Positions 1 through 8,792 of a stretch of 64,000 nt of DNA are shown here, in pieces. Below the pieces are notes generated by a model. It was not told the DNA's origin, searched no databases, and saw only the letters and a program-made list of their open reading frames with translations. Each line of letters begins with the position of its first letter. Positions within the stretch are counted from its first letter, which is position 1. Source of the stretch: Alphaproteobacteria bacterium (lineage in GTDB: Bacteria > Pseudomonadota > Alphaproteobacteria > RF32 > CAG-239); contig SUUY01000002.1 in the NCBI GenBank assembly GCA_015062285.1, positions 216,441 to 280,440 on the forward strand, written 5' to 3'. The translations under genes and the position numbers were made by a program.

Positions 1-2770
1 TTTCGTGGCTCAGCTCTACACGGTCACCATCTGTAAAGAGATATCCGTCAACACTGCTTCTGGCCCCTTGTACTCTTGCAGTAAGAATATCATTCCCATT
101 ATCAATCGGAGTAATACTAAACCCTTGGTCGCCTACTCTTGGAAAACTATTGGCTCCGGCATAGCTTGTCGGATATTCTACTGTTGCATCCGGTTCCGGC
201 GCCCAAGTCACCGTCATATTATCAATCGTTATTGGGGTTTCCACTACTTCCACTATTTCGACAACTTCCCTTTTTACGGGAGTCTCCGGTTCGTAAACTG
301 TTACTTCACAAGGCTGTTCAATGGTAACTGTTCCGGCTCTCATAATGGCTTTATAATCAGGATCCACCGGACGACCGATAAATCCATTGTTTGTACTATA
401 CTTATGAACAAGTTGAGCAAACATGGTTTCGGTGTCTTCACCATTAGGACATGACAATGCCATAATTACTGTCTTGTCTCCAGTGTAGTGAGCATGCATA
501 AATGCTGTGTGAATTGCGTGTTCCGGAGTAACTCCTTCAGGCAAAACGACGAAACCTTCAGCAATTTGCTTCTTCATAGCTGCCACGGCTTCGTTTGCAG
601 TCATTTGACCACCTTCTCCATTGGCCAGAACTTCAACCAAATGATTATATTGATTCATATTTTCAATACGGCGTTCATAAAATCTTTGAACACTCTCAGA
701 TGTTTCCGTTCCGCCTGTCAAACCGCTAACTTGCTGGTACACCTTCCCTTCTTCACCCAAGATCTTGGTTTCAACAATACCATTGCCATATTCTTTACGA
801 AAGATTTCATCTCCCACTTGTGGAGCAAGCGGAACATCGACATCATATCCTCTGTTTAGATCTTCCCCTTGGAAACCTTGTAATGTCCAATTTGTGGCCC
901 ATTGATTGTCTGTCGAATCGGTTTCGATATTGCTGAGAGCACTATTTGCAGTATCAGAGATCTCTTCACCACCATTCGAATTGATACCCAAACGAGATAA
1001 TAAGGCTGATAATGTAAGGCCAACCCAAAATGATCTTCTTGCGGATTTTAACTTGCTACGGTTAGCATCGGATGGATCTTTTTTTAAATCTCTTCTTGCA
1101 GCTAAAAGTGTTGAAAGTTGTGCTGTAGAAGTTGATATTGTACGACCAAGCCTTGCTATTAATCTTGCGGTGACAGTATCTAATCTCAATACGCCAAGAT
1201 CTAATGGCACACAAACGGCACCACCAACAATAGCACCAACGGCACCGCCGACAAGTCCCCAACGTCCTTTTCTTTTGTATTCAGGATCATCTTTTTTAGC
1301 TTTGTGAGCTTCTTTTATTGATTGCCAAAAACCAAGCTCTTTATTTTTTTCTTTAGCTTTTTCGCGCATTTTTTGAGCTTCGGTAATAATCGGCCATACG
1401 TAGTTTCCGGCGGCAGAATAAACGGCATAACCGGCAATGAAAACACCCACCGTTCCGCCGGTAGAAAGCATCATGCCCAATCCCATGGTTAAGGTAGCAG
1501 CCGTGTTTCCTATATGTTGCCATTTGTTTTCTTTGATGTTTTTTACAATACCACGAGCAATTTCATAGCGTTTGCCCCACAAACCGACAGCAGCATCTCG
1601 GAATTTGTTAAGATGTTTACTAAGTTTGCTTTTTTTACCCATAGAGGCTTCTAAAACTTCTTTAAACTTAGTTACATTAATATCTGTTTCAGCACAAGCC
1701 GTAATAATGTCTTTTACTTTGATGGTAACTTTCTTACCTGTATTGATAACATTATTTATAAACTCTTTAGCGGCCTTTTCACGCCTTTCAATGTAAGCCT
1801 TAAATTTGTTTTCATCTTGTTGTTCTTCAACTGTCGGAGCTGCAAAAGAAGATGCTATCCCTGCTTCTCCTACTTTTGCAACAAAGTGATCTTTAATCTT
1901 AGCCGTTAGCTGTTCTTTTTGTTCTTTTTTAGAAGCCATAAGATATTTAAGAGAGCCTACACTTTCTTGATAAGCTTCAAGTTTAGCAGCCTCAAAAAGC
2001 ATGTTTATGTGTTGGAAGGTATTTTCGGTATCTAAATTGGCTTCTTCATTATTTTCATCATCTTTAACTTCTATGTTTGCAACCAATTTTTTCAAATCAG
2101 CAAAATCTTCAGATATGCTATTATCATCGTTATAGAGATGAATGCTTTTTAGCTCTTCATCTAACGAAGCATCATTTTTACGCATAACCTCTTTTTTGGC
2201 ATTCAATCCGTTCTCTTCCTTATAAATTTCCAGCACTTGATTTAGTTTCTCTTGAGCTCGAGACTTCTTATCTTCATCTTTAATGTTGTCTACCAGCTTT
2301 TGAGCATATGGAAGATCAAAAATATCAACGGTATCATTATCTATAATCATAGCTTCAATTTTAAGCTCAGCAACTTTTTCCAGTTTGGCTGTTGCTTTTT
2401 CAATATCAGGAGTTTGTTCTGCAAAATTAAAAAGAGCCTGAATATTATTAATATCTTTAAAGGAAGACGGCTCTTCTCCACCATTAATCACCAAGGCTAC
2501 GTTATTGGCCCTGTCATTTGCATTTTTTTGAACTTTTTCGGCATATTCAGTATCAGCAAAAATTTGCTTGATTGTGGGATATTGACTAAAGTCATTAAGG
2601 TTTTCATCTACATAGTTATTGTATTTTTTATAGAATTTTTCTACCAAATCCTTTTGAGTAACATCACCTTTAAGCAATTCTACTGCTTCTAAAAGTTCAT
2701 CTACATTATAGTTGATGAATGTGTCTGAACTTAATATTTCAACGGCCTGTTGCTGGGTCATTTTTTCCAT
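1..2770 (-). CDS. Large hypothetical membrane-associated protein (3' end outside window)
   Basis: An uninterrupted minus-strand reading frame of about 923 codons runs from an ATG at 2770 to the left window edge without a stop. The start is supported by an AGGAGG Shine-Dalgarno sequence at 2779-2784 and by a promoter further upstream. The N-terminal ~450 residues are highly charged, Asn/Glu/Lys-rich and probably helical. A central part (DNA about 1200-1520) has Gly/Ala-rich hydrophobic stretches such as LTMGLGMMLSTGG and LVGGAVGAIVGGAV that could be membrane segments. The visible C-terminal part (DNA 1-950) looks like a soluble domain and includes a Val/Glu-rich linker. I do not recognise a family. 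By size, charge and promoter type it resembles the giant protein at 32800-36303, although I see no clear sequence identity between them. A type IV secretion substrate or a structural protein are both possible, but neither is shown. Confidence 0.85.
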   Translation of the reverse strand, partial: MEKMTQQQAVEILSSDTFINYNVDELLEAVELLKGDVTQKDLVEKFYKKYNNYVDENLNDFSQYPTIKQIFADTEYAEKVQKNANDRANNVALVINGGEEPSSFKDINNIQALFNFAEQTPDIEKATAKLEKVAELKIEAMIIDNDTVDIFDLPYAQKLVDNIKDEDKKSRAQEKLNQVLEIYKEENGLNAKKEVMRKNDASLDEELKSIHLYNDDNSISEDFADLKKLVANIEVKDDENNEEANLDTENTFQHINMLFEAAKLEAYQESVGSLKYLMASKKEQKEQLTAKIKDHFVAKVGEAGIASSFAAPTVEEQQDENKFKAYIERREKAAKEFINNVINTGKKVTIKVKDIITACAETDINVTKFKEVLEASMGKKSKLSKHLNKFRDAAVGLWGKRYEIARGIVKNIKENKWQHIGNTAATLTMGLGMMLSTGGTVGVFIAGYAVYSAAGNYVWPIITEAQKMREKAKEKNKELGFWQSIKEAHKAKKDDPEYKRKGRWGLVGGAVGAIVGGAVCVPLDLGVLRLDTVTARLIARLGRTISTSTAQLSTLLAARRDLKKDPSDANRSKLKSARRSFWVGLTLSALLSRLGINSNGGEEISDTANSALSNIETDSTDNQWATNWTLQGFQGEDLNRGYDVDVPLAPQVGDEIFRKEYGNGIVETKILGEEGKVYQQVSGLTGGTETSESVQRFYERRIENMNQYNHLVEVLANGEGGQMTANEAVAAMKKQIAEGFVVLPEGVTPEHAIHTAFMHAHYTGDKTVIMALSCPNGEDTETMFAQLVHKYSTNNGFIGRPVDPDYKAIMRAGTVTIEQPCEVTVYEPETPVKREVVEIVEVVETPITIDNMTVTWAPEPDATVEYPTSYAGANSFPRVGDQGFSITPIDNGNDILTARVQGARSSVDGYLFTDGDRVELSHE

Positions 2771-2815
2771 AGTTTATGCCTCCTGATAAAACGGAAAATA
2801 TTATCATTTGCAATG

Positions 2816-2844
2816 AATATACCACAAAAATTTTATTACTTCAA
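2816..2844 (-). promoter_or_regulatory. Probable promoter of the large left-edge gene
   Basis: On the minus strand TTGAAG (2839-2844) is separated by 17 bp from TATATT (2816-2821). The -10 is preceded by TGTGG, giving TGTGGTATATT, an extended -10-like element. It lies 46 bp upstream of the start codon at 2770. The same TGTGGTATA core precedes the giant gene starting at 36303. Confidence 0.5.
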
Positions 2845-2929
2845 CAACTTTTTTGTCAACTTTGTTTAAATTTTGTAAATAATCATTTTAATATTTATTT
2901 TTTTATAAAAATTGCTATATTAGTTTATT

Positions 2930-2946
2930 CTTAAGCGTTCCTTAAG
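2930..2946 (+). promoter_or_regulatory. QseB/PmrA-type direct-repeat box
   Basis: CTTAAG-N5-CTTAAG (half-sites 2930-2935 and 2941-2946) lies 62-78 bp upstream of the ygiW-like start. OmpR-family regulators of the PmrA/QseB group bind CTTAA-type half-sites repeated every 11 bp. The site stands directly in front of an operon encoding such a regulator, so autoregulation is the simplest reading. The spacing and half-sites are seen; the binding is inferred. Confidence 0.6.
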
Positions 2947-3007
2947 ATTACGATGTTGGAATTAAGATGTAACCAAAGATCATAACCTTTATTTTAGGAG
3001 AAACATC

Positions 3008-3352
3008 ATGAATAAATTACTTTCCATATCTGCTTTAAGTTTGTCTATCGCTTTTTCGGCTAATGCAATGGCAGCTTTTCAAGGACCGGGATTGGCTTCC
3101 AGTTCAGTTGCCGACGCCCTTAAACTCAGCGATGATACTGCTGTGGTATTAACCGGACAAATTGAAAAAAGCCTCGGAAATGAAAAATATCAGTTCAAAG
3201 ATGCTACAGGAACAGTTGTGATTGAAGTTGATAATGAAGATTGGAGAGGTGTTGATGTTAAACCTGAAGATATCGTAATCATCAAAGGAGAAATCGACAA
3301 AGATGTATTTTCTACCGAAATTGATGTTGATAGCGTTGAATTAAAAAAGTAA
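3008..3352 (+). CDS. YgiW/YdeI-family periplasmic OB-fold stress protein
   Basis: This 114-residue protein has a signal peptide (residues 1 to ~22, ending ANAMA) and a single small beta-rich domain of the bacterial OB-fold type (YgiW/YdeI, formerly DUF388). Family marks include the FQGP start of the mature protein, the ...VVLTGQIEKSLG strand and the DATGTVVIEVD segment. In Escherichia coli ygiW sits next to qseBC and is linked to stress tolerance; here the same three-gene neighbourhood is kept, but all genes lie on one strand. TAGGAGAAACATC precedes the ATG, a good ribosome binding site. The 15-bp gap to the regulator suggests one operon. Its ligand is not known. Confidence 0.85.
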   Translation: MNKLLSISALSLSIAFSANAMAAFQGPGLASSSVADALKLSDDTAVVLTGQIEKSLGNEKYQFKDATGTVVIEVDNEDWRGVDVKPEDIVIIKGEIDKDVFSTEIDVDSVELKK

Positions 3353-3367
3353 CCGGAAAGGTTTAAT

Positions 3368-4030
3368 ATGCGAGTACTTCTTATTGAGGATGACCAACTC
3401 ATTGGTGACGGATTAAAAATCGGGCTTACCAAACTGGGGTTTAGTGTTGACTGGTTCACAAATGGAGAGGACGGACAAGAGGCTTTGTTTCAATCTCCCT
3501 ATGATGCGGTTGTCCTCGATTTGACACTACCGGAAATCGATGGTTTGCAAATATTGGATAATTGGCGCAAATCCGGTCGAAAAGATCCTGTATTGATTTT
3601 GACTGCCCGAGGCGATGTTGAAGAAAGAATCTTAGGCTTAAACAAAGGTGCCGACGACTATTTGCCAAAGCCTTTTGATTTGGGAGAGGTTGTAGCTCGT
3701 TTGAACGCACTAATCAGAAGGCAATCAGGAGCTACAAATAATATATTATGGCACCAAGATATATCATTTAACTTAGAAAATAAATTCGTACAGAAAAACG
3801 GCAAAGAGATTATTCTGGCACCTAAGGAGGTGGCAGTATTGGAACTTTTGTTATTAAATAAAAACAGAGTGCTATCTAAAACCCAAATTGAAGAAAAGCT
3901 CTATTCTTGGGACGATGATGTATCCAGTAATGCCGTAGAGGTACACATTCACCATTTGCGTAAAAAACTGGGTAAAAATATTATTAAAACCATAAACAAA
4001 ATCGGATATATGCTGGGAGAAGAACAATGA
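3368..4030 (+). CDS. qseB: OmpR-family response regulator, QseB/PmrA type
   Basis: This 220-residue two-component response regulator has a receiver domain (1-~118) with the acidic pocket E7/D8/D9, phospho-acceptor D51 (VVLDLTLPEIDG), T79 and K101. A C-terminal OmpR/PhoB winged helix follows (~125-218; the NAVEVHIHHLRKKLG recognition region is visible). Its stop overlaps the kinase start (ATGA), so the two are translationally coupled. The YgiW neighbour, the kinase neighbour and the CTTAAG-N5-CTTAAG box upstream all point to the QseB/PmrA branch. The signal and regulon cannot be read from the sequence. Confidence 0.9.
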   Translation: MRVLLIEDDQLIGDGLKIGLTKLGFSVDWFTNGEDGQEALFQSPYDAVVLDLTLPEIDGLQILDNWRKSGRKDPVLILTARGDVEERILGLNKGADDYLPKPFDLGEVVARLNALIRRQSGATNNILWHQDISFNLENKFVQKNGKEIILAPKEVAVLELLLLNKNRVLSKTQIEEKLYSWDDDVSSNAVEVHIHHLRKKLGKNIIKTINKIGYMLGEEQ

Positions 4031-5373
4031 AAAAACTTAGCCTGCGTTTAAGACTTATTTTTTTATTCATTGTAATCTCTTGCACGGTTTTTGCTTGTGC
4101 CGGTTTTTTGGCGTGGAACGAATCGAAAGATAAGGCTGATGAGTTTTTTGATACTTATCAAATGGCTTTAGCTCGAACCTTAGCCGGTGGCAACTGGAAA
4201 AACATCGGTAGCGAGGCTCAACATTCCACTAATAAACTTATCAAAAAAATTCGCAATGCCGAAGATGATGACGATGCTATCGGTTTTGCTGTTTTTGATA
4301 AATCAGGAAAAATGATTTTTCATGACAATGAAAACGGCAAAGACTTTAAATATCTTCCCAAACTTAGCAACTTTGACAACCAAAAAGTTGATGATGACGT
4401 ATGGAGAATCGTATGGATTGCCTCTGCTGATGATAACTTTATTATCGCTGTGGGGCAAGAACTTGAATATCGAGAAGACATGGCTTGGGACATTATGGAA
4501 GAATTTATGTCTCCGTGGATGGCAGGCATTATTACTCTTTTGATTATGATGATTGTTATAATCAGCTTTGAGCTTGCCCCTTTAGGAAAAATTGCAATCG
4601 ATATTAAAAACCGCAAACCTGATGATTTCAGTCCATTTGAAGATCATAATATTCCTTCAGAAATTAAGCCATTGACTCAGGCAATGAACTTTAGACTTGC
4701 ACAGATATCCGATCTTTTGCAACATGAGCGCCGCTTTATATCTGATGCCGCGCACGAATTACGAACCCCTTTAACCGCTTTGAAAATTCAGCTTGATGTA
4801 GCCAAAATGACTACCGATGACCCTAAAACACAAAGTGAGACTATAAACAAAATCAGCGAGGGGTTGAATCGGGCAACAAGATTAGTGGAACAACTTTTAG
4901 CACTTTCTCGTTTAGAGGTTAACCTAAAATCATCACAGTTGAAAAATCAAACACTTTGTTGGGAGAATATTATATCTCAAACCATTAGGGAATGTGAATT
5001 TGCAGTATCTGCGAAAAATCAAGTAATCATAACCAATATTACCGATGCCGGACCTTTTGAAAATGGAGATGCAACTCTTGTCGGAATGATTGTGAGAAAT
5101 TTGATTGATAATGCCATAAAATATAGTCCGAAGGGAGCTCAAATAACCTTATGTTGTAACAAGAATTATTTGAGCGTGATTAATTCCGGAGTTAAAATCG
5201 ATGAAAAGCTTTTAGATAAACTTAGCGAACGTTTTTTCAGAATCCCCGGACAAAATGAAAAAGGAAGCGGGCTTGGGCTTTCAATAGTTGAATGCATAGC
5301 AGCCTTCTATAACTGCAATCTTAAATTTGCAAATACCGACAAAGGATTTATGGTCAAAATATCACCTAATTAA
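4027..5373 (+). CDS. qseC: Sensor histidine kinase, QseC type
   Basis: This 448-residue membrane sensor kinase has a transmembrane helix at ~10-30, a periplasmic sensor loop (~31-163) and a second helix at ~164-184. The HisKA dimerisation domain holds the H-box FISDAAHELRTPLTALK (phospho-acceptor H243), followed by an HATPase_c domain with an N box (IVRNLIDNAIKYSP) and a G box (GSGLGLSIVE). It overlaps the regulator gene by 4 bp. The architecture (no clear HAMP, short sensor loop) fits QseC/PmrB-like kinases. Its 3' end overlaps the convergent tspO gene by 8 bp, leaving no room for an intrinsic terminator between them. Assigning it to catecholamine sensing as in enteric QseC would be speculative. 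Confidence 0.9.
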   Translation: MKKLSLRLRLIFLFIVISCTVFACAGFLAWNESKDKADEFFDTYQMALARTLAGGNWKNIGSEAQHSTNKLIKKIRNAEDDDDAIGFAVFDKSGKMIFHDNENGKDFKYLPKLSNFDNQKVDDDVWRIVWIASADDNFIIAVGQELEYREDMAWDIMEEFMSPWMAGIITLLIMMIVIISFELAPLGKIAIDIKNRKPDDFSPFEDHNIPSEIKPLTQAMNFRLAQISDLLQHERRFISDAAHELRTPLTALKIQLDVAKMTTDDPKTQSETINKISEGLNRATRLVEQLLALSRLEVNLKSSQLKNQTLCWENIISQTIRECEFAVSAKNQVIITNITDAGPFENGDATLVGMIVRNLIDNAIKYSPKGAQITLCCNKNYLSVINSGVKIDEKLLDKLSERFFRIPGQNEKGSGLGLSIVECIAAFYNCNLKFANTDKGFMVKISPN

Positions 5374-5836
5374 GATATGCTACTCCAAAACTAAGATAGC
5401 ATGCGAATATTATCCATACGATATAGGGAACTTGCAACCATGCTGATAACTTGTCGACCATCGCAAAACGAAAGGTCATAAAAATCACAGCAGCCAATAG
5501 AGCAACAGCACACCAAGCTCCTAACATATATGCACCCATTCCAAAGAATATCGGGCTCCACACATAGTTGAAAGCAAGTTGTAATCCGTATGGACGCATA
5601 CAATATTCCGGATTCATGTTTTTGCTAAGACATTTTTTATATACTCGCCAAGAAGAGTATCCCATTAACAAAAACAGTACTGCCCAAACAATTGGAAAAA
5701 CCATTGTAGGAGGACTGTATTCCGGTTGTATAATTTGCGAATAAGCATATTTAACATCACCACTTAATACAGATGATATTTTACCGCCAATAAGCGGCAA
5801 AACCATAAACAAAATAAAAATTATAATTCTTTTCAT
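5366..5836 (-). CDS. tspO: TspO/MBR family tryptophan-rich sensory protein
   Basis: This 156-residue integral membrane protein has five predicted helices, the normal TspO size. The family signature is clear: SPPTMVFPIVWAVLFLLMG after the first loop, an FNYVWSPIFFG segment in the third helix, and the closing PYIVWIIFACYLSFGVAYLN helix. TspO proteins bind porphyrins and other tetrapyrroles; in Rhodobacter the protein modulates oxygen-dependent gene expression. AGGAGGGTGAT lies just before the ATG. It stands alone on its strand, convergent with the kinase gene. The physiological ligand here is unknown. Confidence 0.92.
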   Translation of the reverse strand: MKRIIIFILFMVLPLIGGKISSVLSGDVKYAYSQIIQPEYSPPTMVFPIVWAVLFLLMGYSSWRVYKKCLSKNMNPEYCMRPYGLQLAFNYVWSPIFFGMGAYMLGAWCAVALLAAVIFMTFRFAMVDKLSAWLQVPYIVWIIFACYLSFGVAYLN

Positions 5837-5892
5837 ATCACCCTCCTTATAATTTATATAATCACATCAGATGAAAATTTAAGAAATTATGT

Positions 5893-5933
5893 ATAAAAAA
5901 ACTCCTCCCATTTTGAGAGGAGTTTTTTATTTC
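5893..5933 (-). terminator. Rho-independent terminator after mlaC
   Basis: A 7-bp stem (ACTCCTC 5901-5907 / GAGGAGT 5917-5923) is flanked by A and T runs. Read on the minus strand it ends in a T-tract about 20-40 bp beyond the mlaC stop. The flanking A tract could also let it work for the other strand. Confidence 0.8.
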
Positions 5934-5940
5934 AGTCTGG

Positions 5941-6534
5941 TTATATTTTACTTTTTAAATTTGCAATCAAAGCATTAATTCCGCCAGGGTTGTTTTTGAT
6001 AAAGGCGGTATATTCATTTCGAGCAGAAATCGCCAAACTTACATTCTCAATAATAATGTCAACTATTTTGTAGCTTCCGGCTTTTTCTTTAACACGCCAA
6101 ACAACTTTTGCAGGCTCTCCTTGATCCATAGGAACAAAAGAATTTACAAACACCTGACCTTTGGAGTTAGACGGAGAAGTACCTTTGAAAATGAATTCTC
6201 TACCCTTAAACTCATCAAAGCGTTTTGACCAAGTGCTAACATTTAACTGACGATATACAGAAATAAATTCTTTTTTCTGCTCCGGAGTTGCTGTACGCCA
6301 GTTACGCCCCAACACAAACTGCCCAATAAAATCTAAATCGAAGGCTCGATTGAATAATTTAGTAAAACGAGCATCCTTCTCGCTTTGTGGAACATTTGCA
6401 TTAATAATTTCTTGAATGCCTTCGTCGGTAACTTCTTTAACAAATTTCTCAGCTTGGGTTGCATCTATTTCTGCTGATGCAGTATGGCAAAATAGAATCA
6501 ATGAAGCAAAAACAGCTGTAAAAATCTTCTTCAT
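5941..6534 (-). CDS. mlaC: MlaC/Ttg2D phospholipid-binding periplasmic protein
   Basis: This 197-residue periplasmic lipid carrier of the Mla (maintenance of lipid asymmetry) pathway shuttles phospholipids between the outer-membrane MlaA complex and the inner-membrane MlaFEDB transporter. A signal peptide covers residues 1-21 (cleavage after TASA). The body shows MlaC family features: FIGQFVLGRNWRTATPEQ in the N-terminal helical part, then FKGREFIFKG and YKIVDIIIENVSLAIS near the C-terminus. It lies 27 bp downstream of mlaA and shares its operon. The mlaFED transporter genes are not in this window. Confidence 0.93.
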   Translation of the reverse strand: MKKIFTAVFASLILFCHTASAEIDATQAEKFVKEVTDEGIQEIINANVPQSEKDARFTKLFNRAFDLDFIGQFVLGRNWRTATPEQKKEFISVYRQLNVSTWSKRFDEFKGREFIFKGTSPSNSKGQVFVNSFVPMDQGEPAKVVWRVKEKAGSYKIVDIIIENVSLAISARNEYTAFIKNNPGGINALIANLKSKI

Positions 6535-6561
6535 GAAAATAGTCTCCTAGTTGATTGTTAG

Positions 6562-7350
6562 CTAATATCCGCTTTCTTCAAAAGCAGCTTCTTCTTCCTC
6601 TATACCAAAGTCAAAATCATAGGCTTCAGTTTCGACTTCAGTCGAATTAAAACAACGAAGTTTGCTTTGGTTTTGCAAATATGCAGAACGTGTTGCCGCA
6701 TATAAGTCAACAGAATTACGTTCAAGGTCATCTAATAAAACAGATGCCTTCTCTCTTAGGGCTACAGCTCTGATAGCTGTATACGGATAGTTTATCTTAT
6801 CTCTGATATTAGCATCTGAATAGGTTGATAAATATACAGGGTTCAGCACCGAATCGACGGCCAATCCGGTTGCGGCTCTTGGAGTACTTGGTCCTAAAAG
6901 AGGCAAGACTAAATATGGCCCATCAACGATGCACCATTTAGCTAAAGTTTCATTCATGCTGGCCTCGTCAGCTTTTAGCCCCCATCCATTTGCTACGTCA
7001 AACATTCCGGCCAAACCTAAAGTAGCATTAATCACAAAGCGAGATATATTAATGGCAGCACCTTTAGGTTCTCCTTGCAACAAATGATTTACAGCAGAAA
7101 CCGGCTCCTTAATTGTTGACAGTGTATTATTTATGCGCTCACGAACAAATGGAGTGGTGATAGCGCGATACCCTTCGGAAAGCGGTCTCAACACATATTT
7201 ATCTGCATGTTGGTTAAATGTAAATATAGGACGGTTTATATTCTCAAACGGGTCTGCATCTGCCTCTGAGCGATGAATTTTGCCGTCAAATGCACAAGCC
7301 GCCGTCAAAGTAATGGAAAATATTGCAATAAGAAATTTAAATGCGTTCAT
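6562..7350 (-). CDS. mlaA: MlaA/VacJ outer-membrane lipoprotein
   Basis: This is the outer-membrane component of the Mla phospholipid retrograde transport system. The 262-residue product starts at the ATG at 7350; a longer frame with TTG at 7383 is less likely because MNAFKFLIAI from 7350 forms a proper lipoprotein signal with lipobox LTAAC (C19), and AGGTGA lies upstream. The MlaA signatures are present: DPFENINRPIFTFN, LLGPSTPRAATGLAVD and the TLGLAGMFDVA region. The C-terminus is an acidic Glu-rich tail. It is translated together with mlaC downstream. Confidence 0.93.
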   Translation of the reverse strand: MNAFKFLIAIFSITLTAACAFDGKIHRSEADADPFENINRPIFTFNQHADKYVLRPLSEGYRAITTPFVRERINNTLSTIKEPVSAVNHLLQGEPKGAAINISRFVINATLGLAGMFDVANGWGLKADEASMNETLAKWCIVDGPYLVLPLLGPSTPRAATGLAVDSVLNPVYLSTYSDANIRDKINYPYTAIRAVALREKASVLLDDLERNSVDLYAATRSAYLQNQSKLRCFNSTEVETEAYDFDFGIEEEEAAFEESGY

Positions 7351-7472
7351 GGCTATATATTCACCTAATAAATTACTAAACAATGGCTAATATAACATCT
7401 AATTATATTAAATTCAATTTCAATTTATGGATTTAAGTATGTTTTTGTTACAAATAAGAAATGTTTTGTGTT

Positions 7473-7500
7473 TTGCAATAACTGTTTTTTGCAATATAAT
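7473..7500 (+). promoter_or_regulatory. Promoter of the DegT-family aminotransferase gene
   Basis: TTGCAA (7473-7478), a 16-bp spacer and a perfect TATAAT (7495-7500) lie 37 bp upstream of the ATG at 7537. This looks like a housekeeping sigma-70-type promoter. Confidence 0.6.
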
Positions 7501-7536
7501 CCTGACCAGTTGAAACACAAATAAAGGAAATAAAAC

Positions 7537-8697
7537 ATGAGTAATAAACCTTCTAAGCCTATTATGCTTTTTGATTGTAAAACATCTCAAAACGTGATCG
7601 GAAAAGAGAAATTTTTAAACGCATTTGAAGCTATTTTAAACCATGGCGCTTACTGCCAGGGTCCTGAAACTCGCGAACTAGACGAGAAACTGGCCAACTA
7701 TTCCGGAACAAAGTTCTGCTCTACTTGCGGTTCAGGCACTGATGCTTTGACATTGGCTTTAATGGCTTGGGGTGTTAAACCGGGTGATGCAGTATTCGTA
7801 TCTTCATTCACATTTGTAGCATCTGCTGAAGCTCCTGTGTTATTAGGTGCAACTCCAATATTCGTTGATTCTGATCCAAACACCTTCAACATGGACCCAA
7901 GAGATTTGCAACGTGCCATTGATGAAGTTAAGAAAGAAGGTAAGCTCAATCTTAAAGCTGTAATTCCGGTAGATATTTTCGGTTCTCCTTGTGAATATGA
8001 CGAAATCATTAAGATTGCGCATGACAACGGAATGAAAGTTCTTTCTGACTCTTGCCAATCATATGGTTCTGTTTACAAAGGTAAAAAGGCCGGATCTATT
8101 GCCGATATGTCTGCAACCTCATTCTACCCGACAAAACCTTTGGGTTGTTATGGTGATGGCGGTGCTGTATTTTCCAATAGCAATGAAGAAAATGAATTGG
8201 TTAAATCTTGCCGCGTTCATGGTATGAGCCCAGAAGATCATTATGACAATGTACGTTTGGGCATGACCGGCCGTTTGAACTCTTTCCAAGGCGCTGTATT
8301 GTTGCAAAAACTTACAGTTTTTGATCAAGAACTCAAAGATCGTTACAGAGTTGCAACTCGTTATGATAATGAATTAGATAGCTATTTTGGCAAACAAAAG
8401 ATTTTGGATAACTGCCAATCTGCTTATGCTCTCTATACCATTACTTGCGAAGATAGAGATGAGTTGATGTCATATCTTAAAGAAAATGGCATTCCTTGCG
8501 GTGCATATTATCCTCGTCCGGTTAATACTCAAACCGCATATGCAAAGTGGAATAATCGCTCTTTGCCGGTATGTGAAAAATTATCTAAAACAGTATTGTC
8601 TATTCCAATGACACCTTATTTGGATAATGAAGATTTGGATTATGTTATTAAAACAATGAATGCTTTTGCAGCTGAAAAAAAATCTAAAGCAGCATAG
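7537..8697 (+). CDS. DegT/DnrJ/EryC1/StrS-family PLP sugar aminotransferase
   Basis: This 386-residue, type I fold PLP enzyme of the sugar aminotransferase family makes amino sugars from keto sugar nucleotides for surface polysaccharides. The Schiff-base lysine is K200 in SFYPTKPLGCYGDGGA. Other family marks are CGSGTDALTLAL (phosphate cup, ~64-75), PVDIFGSPCEYDEI and the HGMSPEDHYDNVRLGMTGRL segment that contacts the sugar nucleotide. It most resembles the WbpE/WlbC/PglE-type transaminases acting on UDP-3-keto or UDP-4-keto sugars, but substrate cannot be assigned. It is a single-gene unit with its own promoter and terminator; no other sugar-nucleotide genes are adjacent, which is unusual for this family. 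Confidence 0.9.
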   Translation: MSNKPSKPIMLFDCKTSQNVIGKEKFLNAFEAILNHGAYCQGPETRELDEKLANYSGTKFCSTCGSGTDALTLALMAWGVKPGDAVFVSSFTFVASAEAPVLLGATPIFVDSDPNTFNMDPRDLQRAIDEVKKEGKLNLKAVIPVDIFGSPCEYDEIIKIAHDNGMKVLSDSCQSYGSVYKGKKAGSIADMSATSFYPTKPLGCYGDGGAVFSNSNEENELVKSCRVHGMSPEDHYDNVRLGMTGRLNSFQGAVLLQKLTVFDQELKDRYRVATRYDNELDSYFGKQKILDNCQSAYALYTITCEDRDELMSYLKENGIPCGAYYPRPVNTQTAYAKWNNRSLPVCEKLSKTVLSIPMTPYLDNEDLDYVIKTMNAFAAEKKSKAA

Positions 8698-8716
8698 CTT
8701 AATCTAAATACGTATA

Positions 8717-8749
8717 AAACCCCTTACTTAAGTCAGTAAGGGGTTTTTA
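8717..8749 (+). terminator. Rho-independent terminator of the aminotransferase gene
   Basis: AAACCCCTTAC (8717-8727) pairs with GTAAGGGGTTT (8736-8746), loop of 8 nt, followed by Ts. It begins 20 bp after the stop codon. Confidence 0.88.
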
Positions 8750-8792
8750 TTGTGTGTGAAAAAAATAAATCAATAAAAAACTGATATTTTTA

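Noticed and set aside
5..2692. Several plus-strand open frames of 60-150 codons across the left 2.7 kb
   Set aside because: They lack ribosome binding sites, have biased composition, and lie opposite the continuous minus-strand frame with a strong Shine-Dalgarno sequence and promoter.
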